Positions 1 through 11,314 of a stretch of DNA of 64,000 nt are shown one piece after another. Origin of the DNA: Immersiella caudata (lineage: Eukaryota > Ascomycota > Sordariomycetes > Sordariales > Lasiosphaeriaceae); the NCBI GenBank assembly GCA_030512335.1, contig JAULSU010000003.1, positions 1,736,001-1,800,000 on the forward strand. The letters run 5' to 3'. The position numbers and the translations under genes are program-made. How positions within the stretch are numbered: position 1 is the stretch's first letter; every line of letters starts with the position of its first letter. The notes under the pieces were generated by a model that searched no databases, had not been told where the DNA came from, and saw only the letters and a list, made by a program, of their open reading frames with translations.

Positions 1-1049
1 AGTGATAGCTCAGGAAAGAGATACCCCAGATAGACACATATTTTGTCTCCATTGCTGTCAGCAACAATAAGCCTGTGTTCAACCATAGGCGTAATAGGAT
101 CCCAAATTACTGATACCAAAGGGGGCGTCTCGAATCGTTTGCCTCAGAGGCCAAAAGTTTTTCTGCTTCCGGAAGTGTTTTAGCTTTGCTCCTTCTCAGC
201 TCAAGCAACCTGAAGAGTCTCAACAGGGATTGCGGTTTATCGGGAGAGAATAGAAGGGTAAGAGAAAAAAGGGAAACCACTCTCGCTAATCATTTTCATG
301 GTGCAGTGATTCTCAACGCGGTGTAGCGGGGTGTATTATCATTGACGTGGAACCACCAGCAGAAACGGTCAGAGACAGGTCAAGGTCAACGAGGAAAGCC
401 ATTTTCAGCCACAACACATAATCCTCGCTCGGATTGTTCACACATAAATCTGACAAACTAGTACTGGTGCCCATCCAATCCATTCCCGGAGGGCGTATCC
501 CAAACCAACAAAGCAGATCGCTCCCTTTCGCTAGTAGACCCAAGTGAGAAAAGCAAAACCCAATGACAACATGTAGAGAGCCGAAAGCCAAAGGAGTTAT
601 GACATCCAGATATCCACGGCATCTCATCCCTTTCCTAGATGATACGCAACGAAAATTCTCTTCCAAGGAAAACCCGGCCACCCAACCATTCATTGGACTC
701 CTTTCCATATGCTGCTGTACTTCTGATATGTACTCCGTGAACATCCCTTCATTATCATGACAAAAAACAAGTGAAATGCCCCCTACATGGGGGAGATGGG
801 TAGAAGCTATAGCGGGGATAGGGTGGCTTTTGATACATCTAGATGCACAAGTGGCTCCCACACCAGACGTTCCATGAATGGAGGTAAGGTAGTAAAGCAG
901 TGTCTGCCCATGACCGACGAGAAGTCGCTGGGTGACGGTGGCGAATGTAGTTTTCTTCGTCAATCGTAACAGTCGTGACATGGTAAGTCAAGATATTTCC
1001 CAAACACGTTTAGTATGGCGTGAGCATGAGAGCATGAAAGGAAACCACG
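1..1049. other. Intergenic, 3' flank of forkhead gene
   Basis: This stretch lies downstream of the forkhead stop codon and runs to the window edge. The first 300 bases are relatively A+T-rich. A 222-codon minus-strand reading frame at 313-981 has no recognisable domain, no conserved motif and an amino-acid composition like translated noncoding DNA, so I do not call it a gene. No RNA gene or repeat was seen. Confidence 0.5.
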
Positions 1050-3395
1050 CTAAAATGTGGTCGAGTAGGCGCGGCTGAGGCCAGGCTTTTGGGAAGATTT
1101 TGCGGGGGCTCGTGGTTGAGCGTTGCTCGAGCCGATCTTCTCAAACCCAGCCAGCATGTCGATACCTGGGAAATCGTTATCCTCATATAAGTCGGTGCAG
1201 AGATCGTCCATAGAAAGCCACGGCGCCAAGTTCTCGTCGTTCATCGCGGGCATCCTACTGGGTGATTGCAAGAAAACTTTGCTTGGCGAAGACGCGAGGC
1301 CCTCAAACATCTTGCTTGGGGTATCCAGCGCCAGAGCATTGGCCTGGCCAGGTACTTTTAGAAACGAGTTGGCGAGGCTGTGGTGAGATGAGCCGTTAAG
1401 ATCGCCTAGCGCACTTGTTGACATGGAACGGTCCATCTTGTGCCTCTTTCCCGATCGCTTTACTGGTGAACCGCTGTTGAGGGGCAGAGGCGAAATCGAG
1501 AAGATAGAGTCGAACGGGTTATCGTTGAATATGTCGAAGCCACCCGTGTCGTCATCTGTCTTGCGGTCGAGACCAAAGAAGACCTCGTCAACATTAAACC
1601 CAGGGGTAAGCTGGAGCGCGTTTTCATCTGGCATCAAAGCGGCGACCCGTCGGTATGGTGAGTCGACCATTGACTGGACGCTCTCCCGATGAAGTCGAAG
1701 ATTGGTGCTTGGCGAGACAGACGGCGGGGGCTTTGGCGGCATTTTTAGCTTTGTGGCAGGTGTCAGCGGTGGAGGCATCTGCCCCAGGCCGTGGGATGCT
1801 GCAGGTCGAAGTGGGGATGAAGACGCCGGAGGGTATCCGTAAGAACGGCTTTTAGTAGGGCTGTCGTAGGACGAAGCACGCAGACGGGCAATCTCGTCCT
1901 CAGCGCGCCCCCTCTTGATACGTGGGCGGTCCGCCTCGGAAGTTAACAGCTTTGCATGTTGATTAGGACGCATGACAGACGATTCAAGCGACGAGATATA
2001 GCCACTGTCGTCCATCTGTGTGAATCGCCGCTCGTGGGATCGAGACTTTGTGACCGACGACCTGCGGGATAGGTGCTGCGGGGGCGGTGTGCCGCTGTGG
2101 TGGCGAGCATCGATGTGTCTGGGGATGGGCGGGGAAGAGTGCATTGCTACCGGGAGGGGTGAATACAGGTCGGAGTCGTTCAGGATGTCGTTCTCGGTCA
2201 ATTGTTCGGGTATCTCATCAATGGTAGCTAGGTCGGAAGCGGGGATCGTAGCATCTGACGAGATCTCGGGGGCAGACATTTGCATGGGGGCGTGTTGAGA
2301 AGATGGCGGCAAGGGAGGCAGCGAAGAGTGGCCCATGGGTGGCTGAGGCGGCAACATTGGTTCCTGAAGAAGATGCATCTGGGGGTGTGAAGGCTCCAGG
2401 CGTGTTGACATGACGGGCAAGTTCTCAGCGGTGGGCGCCGTCTTTCGCGAAGGCTTCTCCTTCATGAACAAGTGCTCAGTTCCTGGCTCGATTGCCCAGT
2501 AGTGCCCTTTGCCCGGATCATCCTTTGGTCGCTCCTGCTTGACAAAGTTCTTGTTGAGGCTGAGGTTATGACGGATGCTGTTCTGCCAGCCGGCATCGTT
2601 AGGGTTGTAAAAGGAATAGGTATCGGAAATCCACTTGTAGATCTGGGCCAAAGTAAGTCGCCGTTGTGGAGATCGAAGAATGGCCATTCCAATCAGCGTA
2701 GCGTAGCTGTGGTTTGGCTTCGTCCCGTCGTCTACTATAACCGGGAACGAGTCGTGCGCAGGGAGAGGTTCCTCCAACCTCGGCTTCTTCGCTGGCCTTA
2801 ATTCCTTGATTGGGGCAGCCTCCAACAACACTCGCTTCCCGGAGGGCTTCTGATAATAGTTCTCGAGCGGAATGCTGAATTGTGGAGGTGCCGGGGCAGG
2901 ATAGATTGATGGATATGAATTTTCCTTGCCCATGGCGTGGAAGTTGATTTCGGGCGGAGCTAGCGGTTGCTGAATTTGCTGGTGAAGTTGGTGCTGGTGC
3001 TGGTGCTGGTGCTGAGGTTTTTGTGCCACCGTCTTGAACCTAGACATCATAGGCTGCTTCTTCTCGAGCGAATCTGTCGATGCTGACTTGATGTGGCGTC
3101 CTGGAGGGGGCATCGGCACCATATTGAGCTTGTTGCCCTGCGCTGGTTTCAGCGGGGTGAGGGGGGAGTCGCCCATCCTGGCGTTCGATTTGAATGGCGA
3201 CTGGTTGACGAAAGAGGCATTCGGTGGGTTTAGTACGACATTGGTGTTCGCACTCTGGAGAGGTCGTCGGGGTTTCGATGTCTGGGGCATCGGGGCGTGA
3301 CTGATCATCGATGGCGTTGTGAGATCGTAGTGGAACTCATCCTGGAAGATCTGAAGCGGTGGCTCGGAGGCCCCGAAGCGCGTTTGCTTGGCCAT
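1050..3395 (-). CDS. Forkhead (winged-helix) transcription factor, Hcm1/Sep1-like
   Basis: This is a single-exon gene of 781 residues. A complete forkhead DNA-binding domain occupies about residues 225-310. It includes the conserved helix-3 recognition segment WQNSIRHNLSLN followed by the wing sequence GKGHYW. No FHA domain is present, which argues against the Fkh1/Fkh2 class and favours the Hcm1 (yeast) / Sep1 (fission yeast) class that drives cell-cycle genes; that assignment is inferred from architecture. The N-terminal 220 residues and the long C-terminal tail are disordered, rich in Pro, Ser and Gln, and carry many S/T-P sites, as expected for a Cdk-regulated factor. A short His-Gln repeat lies at about residues 129-138. 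The start at 3395 is the first ATG of the frame, and the following residues look like a normal acidic/hydrophobic N-terminal motif. It shares orientation with PAN1 upstream but is 3.5 kb away, so it has its own promoter. Confidence 0.88.
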   Translation of the reverse strand: MAKQTRFGASEPPLQIFQDEFHYDLTTPSMISHAPMPQTSKPRRPLQSANTNVVLNPPNASFVNQSPFKSNARMGDSPLTPLKPAQGNKLNMVPMPPPGRHIKSASTDSLEKKQPMMSRFKTVAQKPQHQHQHQHQLHQQIQQPLAPPEINFHAMGKENSYPSIYPAPAPPQFSIPLENYYQKPSGKRVLLEAAPIKELRPAKKPRLEEPLPAHDSFPVIVDDGTKPNHSYATLIGMAILRSPQRRLTLAQIYKWISDTYSFYNPNDAGWQNSIRHNLSLNKNFVKQERPKDDPGKGHYWAIEPGTEHLFMKEKPSRKTAPTAENLPVMSTRLEPSHPQMHLLQEPMLPPQPPMGHSSLPPLPPSSQHAPMQMSAPEISSDATIPASDLATIDEIPEQLTENDILNDSDLYSPLPVAMHSSPPIPRHIDARHHSGTPPPQHLSRRSSVTKSRSHERRFTQMDDSGYISSLESSVMRPNQHAKLLTSEADRPRIKRGRAEDEIARLRASSYDSPTKSRSYGYPPASSSPLRPAASHGLGQMPPPLTPATKLKMPPKPPPSVSPSTNLRLHRESVQSMVDSPYRRVAALMPDENALQLTPGFNVDEVFFGLDRKTDDDTGGFDIFNDNPFDSIFSISPLPLNSGSPVKRSGKRHKMDRSMSTSALGDLNGSSHHSLANSFLKVPGQANALALDTPSKMFEGLASSPSKVFLQSPSRMPAMNDENLAPWLSMDDLCTDLYEDNDFPGIDMLAGFEKIGSSNAQPRAPAKSSQKPGLSRAYSTTF
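2990..3013 (-). repeat. Hexanucleotide repeat in forkhead gene
   Basis: Four perfect copies of GGTGCT on the plus strand (AGCACC on the coding strand), read as CAG-CAC or Gln-His codon pairs in the frame of the forkhead gene. It is a likely length-variable low-complexity tract outside the DNA-binding domain. Confidence 0.8.
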
Positions 3396-6300
3396 TGAAT
3401 GGCCGAGCGGAACGCGTGTCTACGTGCAAGAGCGGGCGATTGGGAAGCACAAACCGTCTGGGCCTCAGGTAGTCGTCGTCGTAGCTGTCGTCGAGGATGC
3501 GGTGCTAATGTGGGAAAAGCCGTTGTTGTCGGAGCTGAAAAATGAGGCTCGAAGTCTTTCGTGTCGTCCTTCTGGAGTGGAGTGGTTTGTACCCAGCGGA
3601 CGGGGGAGGGCTGTCGGTGATAAGGCGTTTTCTCTCAACTGACCGCAAGCGACGGTGTGCGAGTTTTAATTAAATGTGGGGGGAGCACTGGCAAGGGATA
3701 AAGTGGCGTGTAAGCCGTTATGGGCTGAAAAAGAGTCGCGCAGGCCAGCGGCGGATGGGATGATCGTTGTTGGCGGAGCAAACGGGTTGGGCTCGGCTTC
3801 TTTCGGAGTGGGAAGGCAGCCGGAAGCAAAAAACCAGCAATAATTGCAATTTTCCCTTCTCTTTCGCTGGTGGTGTTCGAGCGCAATGTCGACGAGAATA
3901 ACTGGAAGGGAGGAGAAGGAGGAGAGCGGCTGCCTTGGGCGGCAAAGCGATGTGGGAGGCCCGAACTGAAGAGGGCTGACTGGCCGGGCGTCGAAGGATG
4001 TCCACCGCCAGCTCACACAGGTCTGTCTCTGGGAGCGCAGCCGAAGTGGGTACGCTCGGCGGCCAAAGGAGGGAGAGCAGGCAAACGGATTGGACGACGA
4101 GGGCTAACGCGGGCTGACCATATGGGTAGCAGGGGTCTAGGCTTCACGGTGGTGGTGCACGAGGGGAGGGGAGTGGAGGGAAGCGGAGACGCGGCGCTGG
4201 GGGGTGCGGCAGGGCTTCTCGCGTTTAAGTGGCCGATGGATGGTCTGTCGCTCTCGGCGATGTCGTCAAAGATATGTCGACGGGTTCCATCAAACGAGAG
4301 GGCAATGCGAAGGCGGCAGCGGATCAAGGTTCCTGACGGGCGGGGAAGTTGGAAAGCTGGATACCGGATGAATGGTGGATGAGGCAGCAGGAAGCCACGG
4401 GAGACCAGCGGAGAGCGGGCTGTGCCCATGCAGGATCCCTGGTGGGCAGCGAACGCGGTGGCAGCACGTCGCACAATGGCACGGCGCCGGCCTCTTTCGG
4501 CGGAGATCTCGATGCGTGCGCTGCACTGGCTCTCTCCACTTTGCAGACTCGAAAGGCGTTTCGAAGTCAGCGAATGTCGAGTCTTCCAGCGCCCTCGCAA
4601 TGGCAGAACTTGAGTGCACGTTTGGTTGAGAATGGCAGTGCGGTAGTTGGTTGGCTGAGGCGGCTTCTTCCTTGTTTTGAACGCAGGACTTCCGACGCGA
4701 CTAAGACGCGACGCGTCACCATACTGGCCAATCAGGACGTCCCATTCTCAATTAATTCATGGGGCTTCCGACGTCTGTCGACCCAAGTGCGGCCGAGCGG
4801 AGGAGCCACACCCAGCTCACCACCAGCCCATGCGATCAAACTTGCTGCCAGTTCCGTCCAGGACCGTCCATATCTGTCATATCTCCCCGCTCGACAAAAA
4901 GAGCGCATGAAAAATGTCAAGGCCGCGGCGTCTCTAGCCCGTCAGAATGTGCCTGGCAGACCCGATTGCAGGCCATTTCAGGCATCTGCTCAGCTCGCCA
5001 CCAGCCTCGGGGCCCTCACCGCTGGTTTTGCCCACTCAAAGAGCCCAATCTTGCTCATCTCGGTCATCTCGAGCATCCGCCAGAGGGCCACCAGTTCGCA
5101 CCGCTCGGATGGTCTGGGTTTTCAGGCGGATTCGTCTGAGAGCTAGATCGACGAGCTGACATCATTGGTTCTAACGGCTGATGGGTCCGCCAGCGTCCTG
5201 CGTCCTGCGTGCAAGAGCGATGACCATTGTGGCCCACAAATGACACCACTGAGGCCGCGACATCCCTTTGCTGGGTGGGCCAGAAGACTGCTTCAGCTTA
5301 TGCTGTCGCTTTGCGTTTGCGCCTGTCGAAGAATGTCGACCGACGTGAATTCCACATCCGCGCCCCGGCACTGCACCTGCGGTCCCGATACGATTAGATC
5401 GCAGCCATTCTCGTGCTACTCGCGACGGGCCCTGGGGTCCCGAGCAAGGCCAACGGTGCTATAGAAGAATAATCCTTCCTATACTAATAACGCTGAGCAG
5501 TAGAAACGCCGTGGGAGGCTACATCGCCTTCATCGTGACTCAGATCATGCCTGTAGCCATCCCACTCCCTCCTTTTCCGAAGGCAGATCCCTTCACGCAG
5601 AGAATTTTAGCAAAAGGGGTTTTCAAAGTTCAAGTTCTATAGGGATCGTCCGCCCAGGACGGCAGATATCCCGAAAATAATTGTAGAAGAGGGTCCTGTG
5701 CATTCCTCCCCGCGTTCCAGCCCGAATCCCTGCCCGTGCCTTCCCCTCGTTACTTTCCACGGCCATCAGTCACGCAAAACGTGGCAACCTTACGAATCAG
5801 GTCCGTTCGCTTCCTGCAAGCACACAGATACCCCCTTCACTCTGAATGACACTCGGGTGACAGAGAGCCTGCATGCCTCGGCACCAGTCCGGGGCAAACG
5901 CAAAGTACCGACCTAGAAAGTTTCAAGCCCCTCAGCCTGACCGTTCAAGCCCTCTCAGCACCTCATCCCCAGGTAGCACCCGACTCCATTCTACCGAACC
6001 AACTCCCAACGCCGCCCGAGCGTGTTTCATACTCTCTGCAAGATATACGACCTCCCGCTTCCATCCCACTCTCCACAACCTCCCTACTTGTTCACAGAGC
6101 CTGACGCACTGCACTGCAACCGCAACCGCAACTGCGCTGCACCGCACAAGCAGCCCAAACTCTGCCCTTTTTTCTCTGCCTTGACCTGCCGTAAAATGTA
6201 GAGCCCCTAGAACTATCCTCTCATCTGACCAGCGACCATCTGGACACCTTTCCCGCTCAATGACAGACTGATCGTTCGACCTCCTAAACTCAAATCCTCC

Positions 6301-6882
6301 CATCTGACCAACAGATCTGACTGATCTGACAGCCCCTCTTTTCATCTACCTTGACTCAAACCAGCCCCTCAGTGTATCCCCCTCCTCAGAGACTCACTAT
6401 GTACACTGCTCACATAAACCAAAAAAAACCAATCCTGCACGCCGTCGGGGACGGAACACGAAGTTCTCGATCCCGATCCCACATCCACCCTCACACGGCA
6501 TATTCATCACCACCAACGATAGGCCAGCGCTGCATTGTTTACATTTTCTAGTCAACGTATTGGCTGGCCATATGCATCACACGCACGCACTGGGGGAAAA
6601 GGGAGGGACGAATGGGGGGAAAATTAAATGTTTCGCTACGTATTGTCAAACTACAGGTAACCTGCTCTGCGGTGATTTGTCTGGTGCTGTGAAAGGATGA
6701 TTGCTGCGTGCTGCCTGTGCCGTGTCGAAGGTGCTACCTACGTACAATGAGAACACCGTTCCCGATATTGGGTCCCATCCAAGATCCCCACATATCAGCT
6801 TTTCGTTACCCCAGCCCGCTCGGAGATGCGTGCATGGTACCGCCCGACTGGCCACAGATGGCCCGCCGCATGAACCTCTATA
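3396..6882. other. Intergenic: forkhead promoter and PAN1 3' flank
   Basis: This is 3.5 kb between two minus-strand genes. The part near 3396-5200 is the forkhead promoter and probable 5' leader; the part near 5500-6882 is PAN1 3' flank with pyrimidine-rich stretches. Several overlapping open frames on both strands (the longest 265 codons at 4349-5146, plus strand) show no domain, no conserved motif and compositions typical of G+C-rich noncoding DNA. No RNA gene was recognised. Confidence 0.5.
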
Positions 6883-9800
6883 TTAATCCAGAACCCGACC
6901 CGCTACAGCCGAGGCGCTCTTGTCTTTTGTTTGCGTCTTCTTGAGCATCCTGCCTGCCTGGATCTCGCCCAGGAGCCCCGCGGGACGACCTGACGGCACC
7001 GGCGTCGGCATGTCATCCATGGCCGGCGGCGGCGGCGGAGGAGGAGGGGGCGCCATTCCGGGGATGGGAGGGGGCGGCGGAGGCGCGGCCGGGGCGCTTG
7101 TCGGCGGCATCGGTGGAGGTGGGGGGGGACCACCTGGCCCTGACGGCATCGGCGGGGGTGGCGGGGGTGGCGCCGGCGGGGCGCCCACGGGTGAAGCAGC
7201 CTCAGGTGGCGGCGAGATCGGGGAAGCAATCGGGGGGGATGCCGTGGACCTGTCTCCAGCGGCCGAGAGGGGACGGGGTGGTGCCATAGTGCCAAAGAGA
7301 ATAGATGCGAGAGCCGCAGCGCTCCTACCACCGGGCCTGTCGTCATCCGAATCATCTTCGTCCTCGTCCTTGTCAGAGCCCCATCCATCGTCGTCAGCCC
7401 GCTTCCTCGACACCGGCGCAGCTGGCGCCGTCGTTTGGGGCAGACGATGGAACGGGTTGTTAGACTCGGCCTGCGGTGGCGGCGGCGGCGCAACAGGAGG
7501 AGCCACCGGCGCTGCAGCGGTCGGGGTCGACGCGTCCGACGACTGAGACATCATCCTAAAGTACGGGTTGCGGCTTTCAGTCTCGGCTGCGGGACTGGTG
7601 ATGATCTGAGGCGGAGAGGCAACCGGAAGGGGTGGTGGAGTAGGCTTGGGCTCCAGCACCTGACTCCCTAGCTGACTACCGCCCAAAGTAGGGGTCGACG
7701 CCTGAGGAGTAATTTGCTGAGGCCCCTCATCATCATCTGACGAGCTGTCGTCGTCCTCCATAGATTCGAGCTGCTTCCGCAGTTCCTCCTCACGTTTGCG
7801 CGCAGCCTCAATCTCGGCTCGGCGCTGAGCCAGCTTGGCTTCCTTCTCCTTTTGCTCGGCTAGAGCAGCCTTTTTCTTTCGCTTCTCCTCTTCCTTCTTC
7901 AGCTTGCCTTGACGTACTTGCTCCTCCAGAGCCTTAAGACGGGCATCGGCCGCCTCACGCTCCTTGGCTAGGTCATCCTCCTGTGCCCGTGCGCTATCTC
8001 TGTAGGTGTTGTTAGTCCATGCGCTCAGCTTCAGCCTGGGGGTGAACGTACTCTAAGTCACGGGTAGCGCGTTGTTGTTCTTCTTGCTCTCTCTCTAGAC
8101 GCTCTTCCTCGGCCTTCTTCACAGCAGGCCCCTCCTCGGCCCTTCTGTCATCAACCTTCGGGCCTTTCCTGCTTGGTGGGGGAGGAGGACGCTTGCCATC
8201 AGCCTTGGGCGACTGGACTGCTGGTGGCGGGACGCCCTGCTCGTCTTGGATCCTGACCTGCCTCTCGGCCTCCCGGCGGGCATCTTCCTCTTCTGCTTGT
8301 CGCAGCTTAGCAGCTCGCTCAGCTCGCTCGCGTTCCGCTCTTTGGGCCGCGGTCTCGCCCGGCTTGGTGGGTGCCTTAATCCCCAGTGCTGCCAGACGTT
8401 CAGCCATGCGCTGCTCTGCTTGCTGCTTGATGAATGCGGCCCTTTCCTCAGGCGTCTTGTACGCAGAGTACGAACCCCCGGCGGCAGTGGGCGTGGAGGT
8501 ACGAGAAGTCGAAGGCGAAGGCTCGACCTGAGCCGCGAGCGGTGCCTCTGCTCTCACCGGCTCCTGGGTAGGTTTGCGCCCACCCTGGCGGTCCTGAGTT
8601 CGGATGCGAGCGGTTCGGCTCGAGCGTTGCAGGTCGTAGATGAAGTCGCGGACCTCATCCTCTACGCCAAGGCCATCATCCCAGCGGCGCTTCTCATGCT
8701 CCGTAGAGGAGTCTTGGCCACCCTCCTTGAGGGTATCCTCGATTCCCTTGGCGAAGTCCCGGACGCTGTCTTCAACATCACGGACCATCCGCTCGTTAGT
8801 CTCCTTCTCCGTTCTAATCTTGATGCTCTCCTCCTCGAGGCGCTTCGGCGCGTCTACGTCATCACTTCCGACATCAACTTTCTTGCCGGTCAAAGCTGCG
8901 GTCCGTTGCTGCATCATAGCCTTGGCCCGTGCTTTAAGTCTGTCAGACTCAGTCACCATGCCGCCAGGGCCAGTGCCAATGATGGCGGAGGCGCTTCCAG
9001 GGTGGGCTTTGGCATCCTTCAGGCGGAACAGCTCGAGCCTCGCGTCGGCAATGGCCTTCTCGGTCTTCCTGACCTCTGAAGCAAGAGCGGGGATCTTGTC
9101 AGTCAAGTTCTGAAGCTGGCGTTTCAACGCCCTTCTCTCAGCGTCCGAGTCGCCACCGATGAATGCGGCATCAGGATGATTATCAATATCCTCTTGGATC
9201 CTCCTGATGCGACGGTAGAGCTCTTCAGCTTCACGACGGTCACGCCTGTCAAGCATGTCATCTTCTTCAGCGCCCTTCTCGTCCGCAAAATCCATCGCGT
9301 CGAGAAGAACCTGCTTCTCCTTGATCTTCTTTCGGAGTTGCTCCACAGTCAAATCATCGCCGGAGGCGACCGACGAGGGCGAGTCCGGACGCGGTGACCC
9401 GTTGCCAACTCTCCGGCGGGCGCTCGATCGGTAACCAACGGCGTCGTCGTTGTTCTTGAAGACTGTAGCATCCTTACGGCCGGCGGCCCCACCGAACGGC
9501 CCCGGACTACCCCTGAAAGAGTGGCCCTTCAAATAGCTAACCCCTGTCTTCTGCGGCAATAAAGCGGCGCCCGAGTTCTTACGGAACTCCGACTCCTGTT
9601 GCAGCATACCCTTAATGGCACCAATCGACTCGTTGATGTTCCGAGTGGACGGGGGGACAAGCTCAGGGGGAAGTTGGTTGGGCAGGGGGTAACCATTCAG
9701 CTTGCGGTAGATCAAATGCATGGCAACGGCGAACTCGTCCAAGTCCAACCGCCCCTTGTTACCGTGGTCGGCGAGGGTCCAGACGCGCTCGAGATCGGGC

Positions 9801-11314
9801 TTTTCGAGGCCGCTCTGGCCAAAGATCTCGATGGCTTGATCTCCACCAATGTAACCCTTGTTCAGCCCGTCCCACGCCCGGAACAGGGCATCGTATCTCT
9901 TCTTTTCATCTTTAGTGATGGCCCATGGGATTACGGCATTGCCCTGCAAGCCAGCAGTGGTGTAGCTCCCCTGCTCTCGACCCTGCTGCGGCATCATACG
10001 CGCTTGCAGGGCGTCAATGTTGGGGAGACCGGTTGCCGGAGTGTTGACGAGGCCCCACTGACCGGGTCTCCCCGTGGGTTGTGCGTTCAGTGGAGCAATC
10101 ATTCCACCAGGCCCACTGTTCGGCGACAGTCCGGAGCCGAAACCGGTGGGCATCGGCGGCATGGGAGGCCGGGGCCCAGTGTAACCACCTGCTTGAGGCA
10201 TGCCTGTAGCCTGTGCCTGGAGACCCTGGCCCAAGAAGCCCGGCTGCTGGGCAGGAAATCCGGTCATCTGGGCCTGCAGAATCTGCGAGTTGGATGGCTG
10301 AGGTTGCGGGTGCTGGATTGTGGGTGGAGTGGCCGTATTCTGGCGCAAGAAGTCGGGCACGGAGCTGCTGGGAGCTGAGGCTCCGCTGGTATCTTCAGTC
10401 ACGCTGAAATTTATGATATCCACCATGCTGGATACCTCGTTTTTGATGTTCTCCGGGAGGACCGAGGGGATGGTCTTGCCGGTAAGCTTCAGGTTGCAGA
10501 GATACATGGCGAGAGCGAACTCGGGGAAGTGGAGTTGACCAGCTCTGGTGGTGTCGGCCAATGTCCTATACTCGCGGTCAGCATCTGTTGTCGAAGCCCC
10601 TGAAAAGAGCAATACGAACCAAATATGAGAGAGCGAGTCTCCATCAAGCCTCGACCGTAGCAGCAGATCTCTAGCCTTCTCTCCCGACATAGTCGTCTGC
10701 CCTGTCTCGCCAACAGCAGATTTGAAAACAGACTCAAACTTGGCCTGGTCTTGCGCGGAGATAAAGGACAGGCGAATGTTCGGAATCTTAGTAGTGGTCT
10801 TCTCGGCCCTACGTCCCTTGGGTTTTGCCGTGCCACCAGTCTGGAAAGAAGCAGCCATTTCGCTGAAGCCGGTGGGCTGCGGCTTCATAGGTGCGGGCGG
10901 CGGGGCCAATGCCTGTGTAGAAGGCTGCGCGGGCGGCGCGGAGGCGAAGACGCTGGCCTGCTGTGGCGGCTGCTGCTGCTGTTGGAACTGCTGCTGGAAC
11001 TGCGCCGGGATGGACGGCATTGGCGGCGCGGCGGACTGGAAGCCCTGCTGAGGGGCGGGCTGGCCAAAGCCGGTATACTGCTGTTGCAACGGCCCGGGGC
11101 CGGGTCCCTGGGGCTGCAGTCCCGGGTATCCGGTATACTGTTGCTGAATCGGAGGAGCTTGGCCGTAGCCCGTGGGCTGCGGAGCGAATGGACTCGACTG
11201 CTGCTGTTGCGCCTGTTGCTGCTGGCCGCCGGGGGCTCCATATTGATTGCCATACTGCGGCTGGCCCGGTCGCAGGCTGTTTCCGCCGAGGAATGAATTC
11301 GGATTCGAATACAT
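6883..11314 (-). CDS. PAN1: Actin cytoskeleton-regulatory complex protein PAN1
   Basis: Endocytic scaffold of the Pan1-Sla1-End3 complex that activates Arp2/3 at actin patches. Predicted exons are 11314-10620, 10565-8052 and 7999-6883, giving about 1441 residues, the usual size of filamentous-fungal Pan1. In order: a Gln/Pro-rich N-terminus with repeated P-x-x-T-G-[FY] motifs, EH domain 1 (about 185-275), EH domain 2 (about 440-530, with the WTLADHGNKGRLDLDEF segment), a long charged coiled coil, then a polyproline C-terminus ending in a WH2-like actin-binding stretch (LLGEIQAGRMLKK). Intron 8000-8051 has GTACGT donor, GACTAAC branch and CTACAG acceptor, and it restores the frame through the KEREA-rich coiled coil. 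Intron 10566-10619 is 54 nt and in frame, so an uncorrected translation carries an 18-residue insertion inside EH1. Removing it restores the conserved IWTLADTTRAG. Confidence 0.93.

Noticed and set aside
313..981. 222-codon minus-strand frame
   Set aside because: Lies in the forkhead 3' flank, lacks motifs, and its residue composition looks random.
4013..5146. Overlapping frames up to 265 codons on both strands
   Set aside because: No domain or conserved motif, several frames open at once, and composition matches G+C-rich noncoding DNA in the forkhead promoter.
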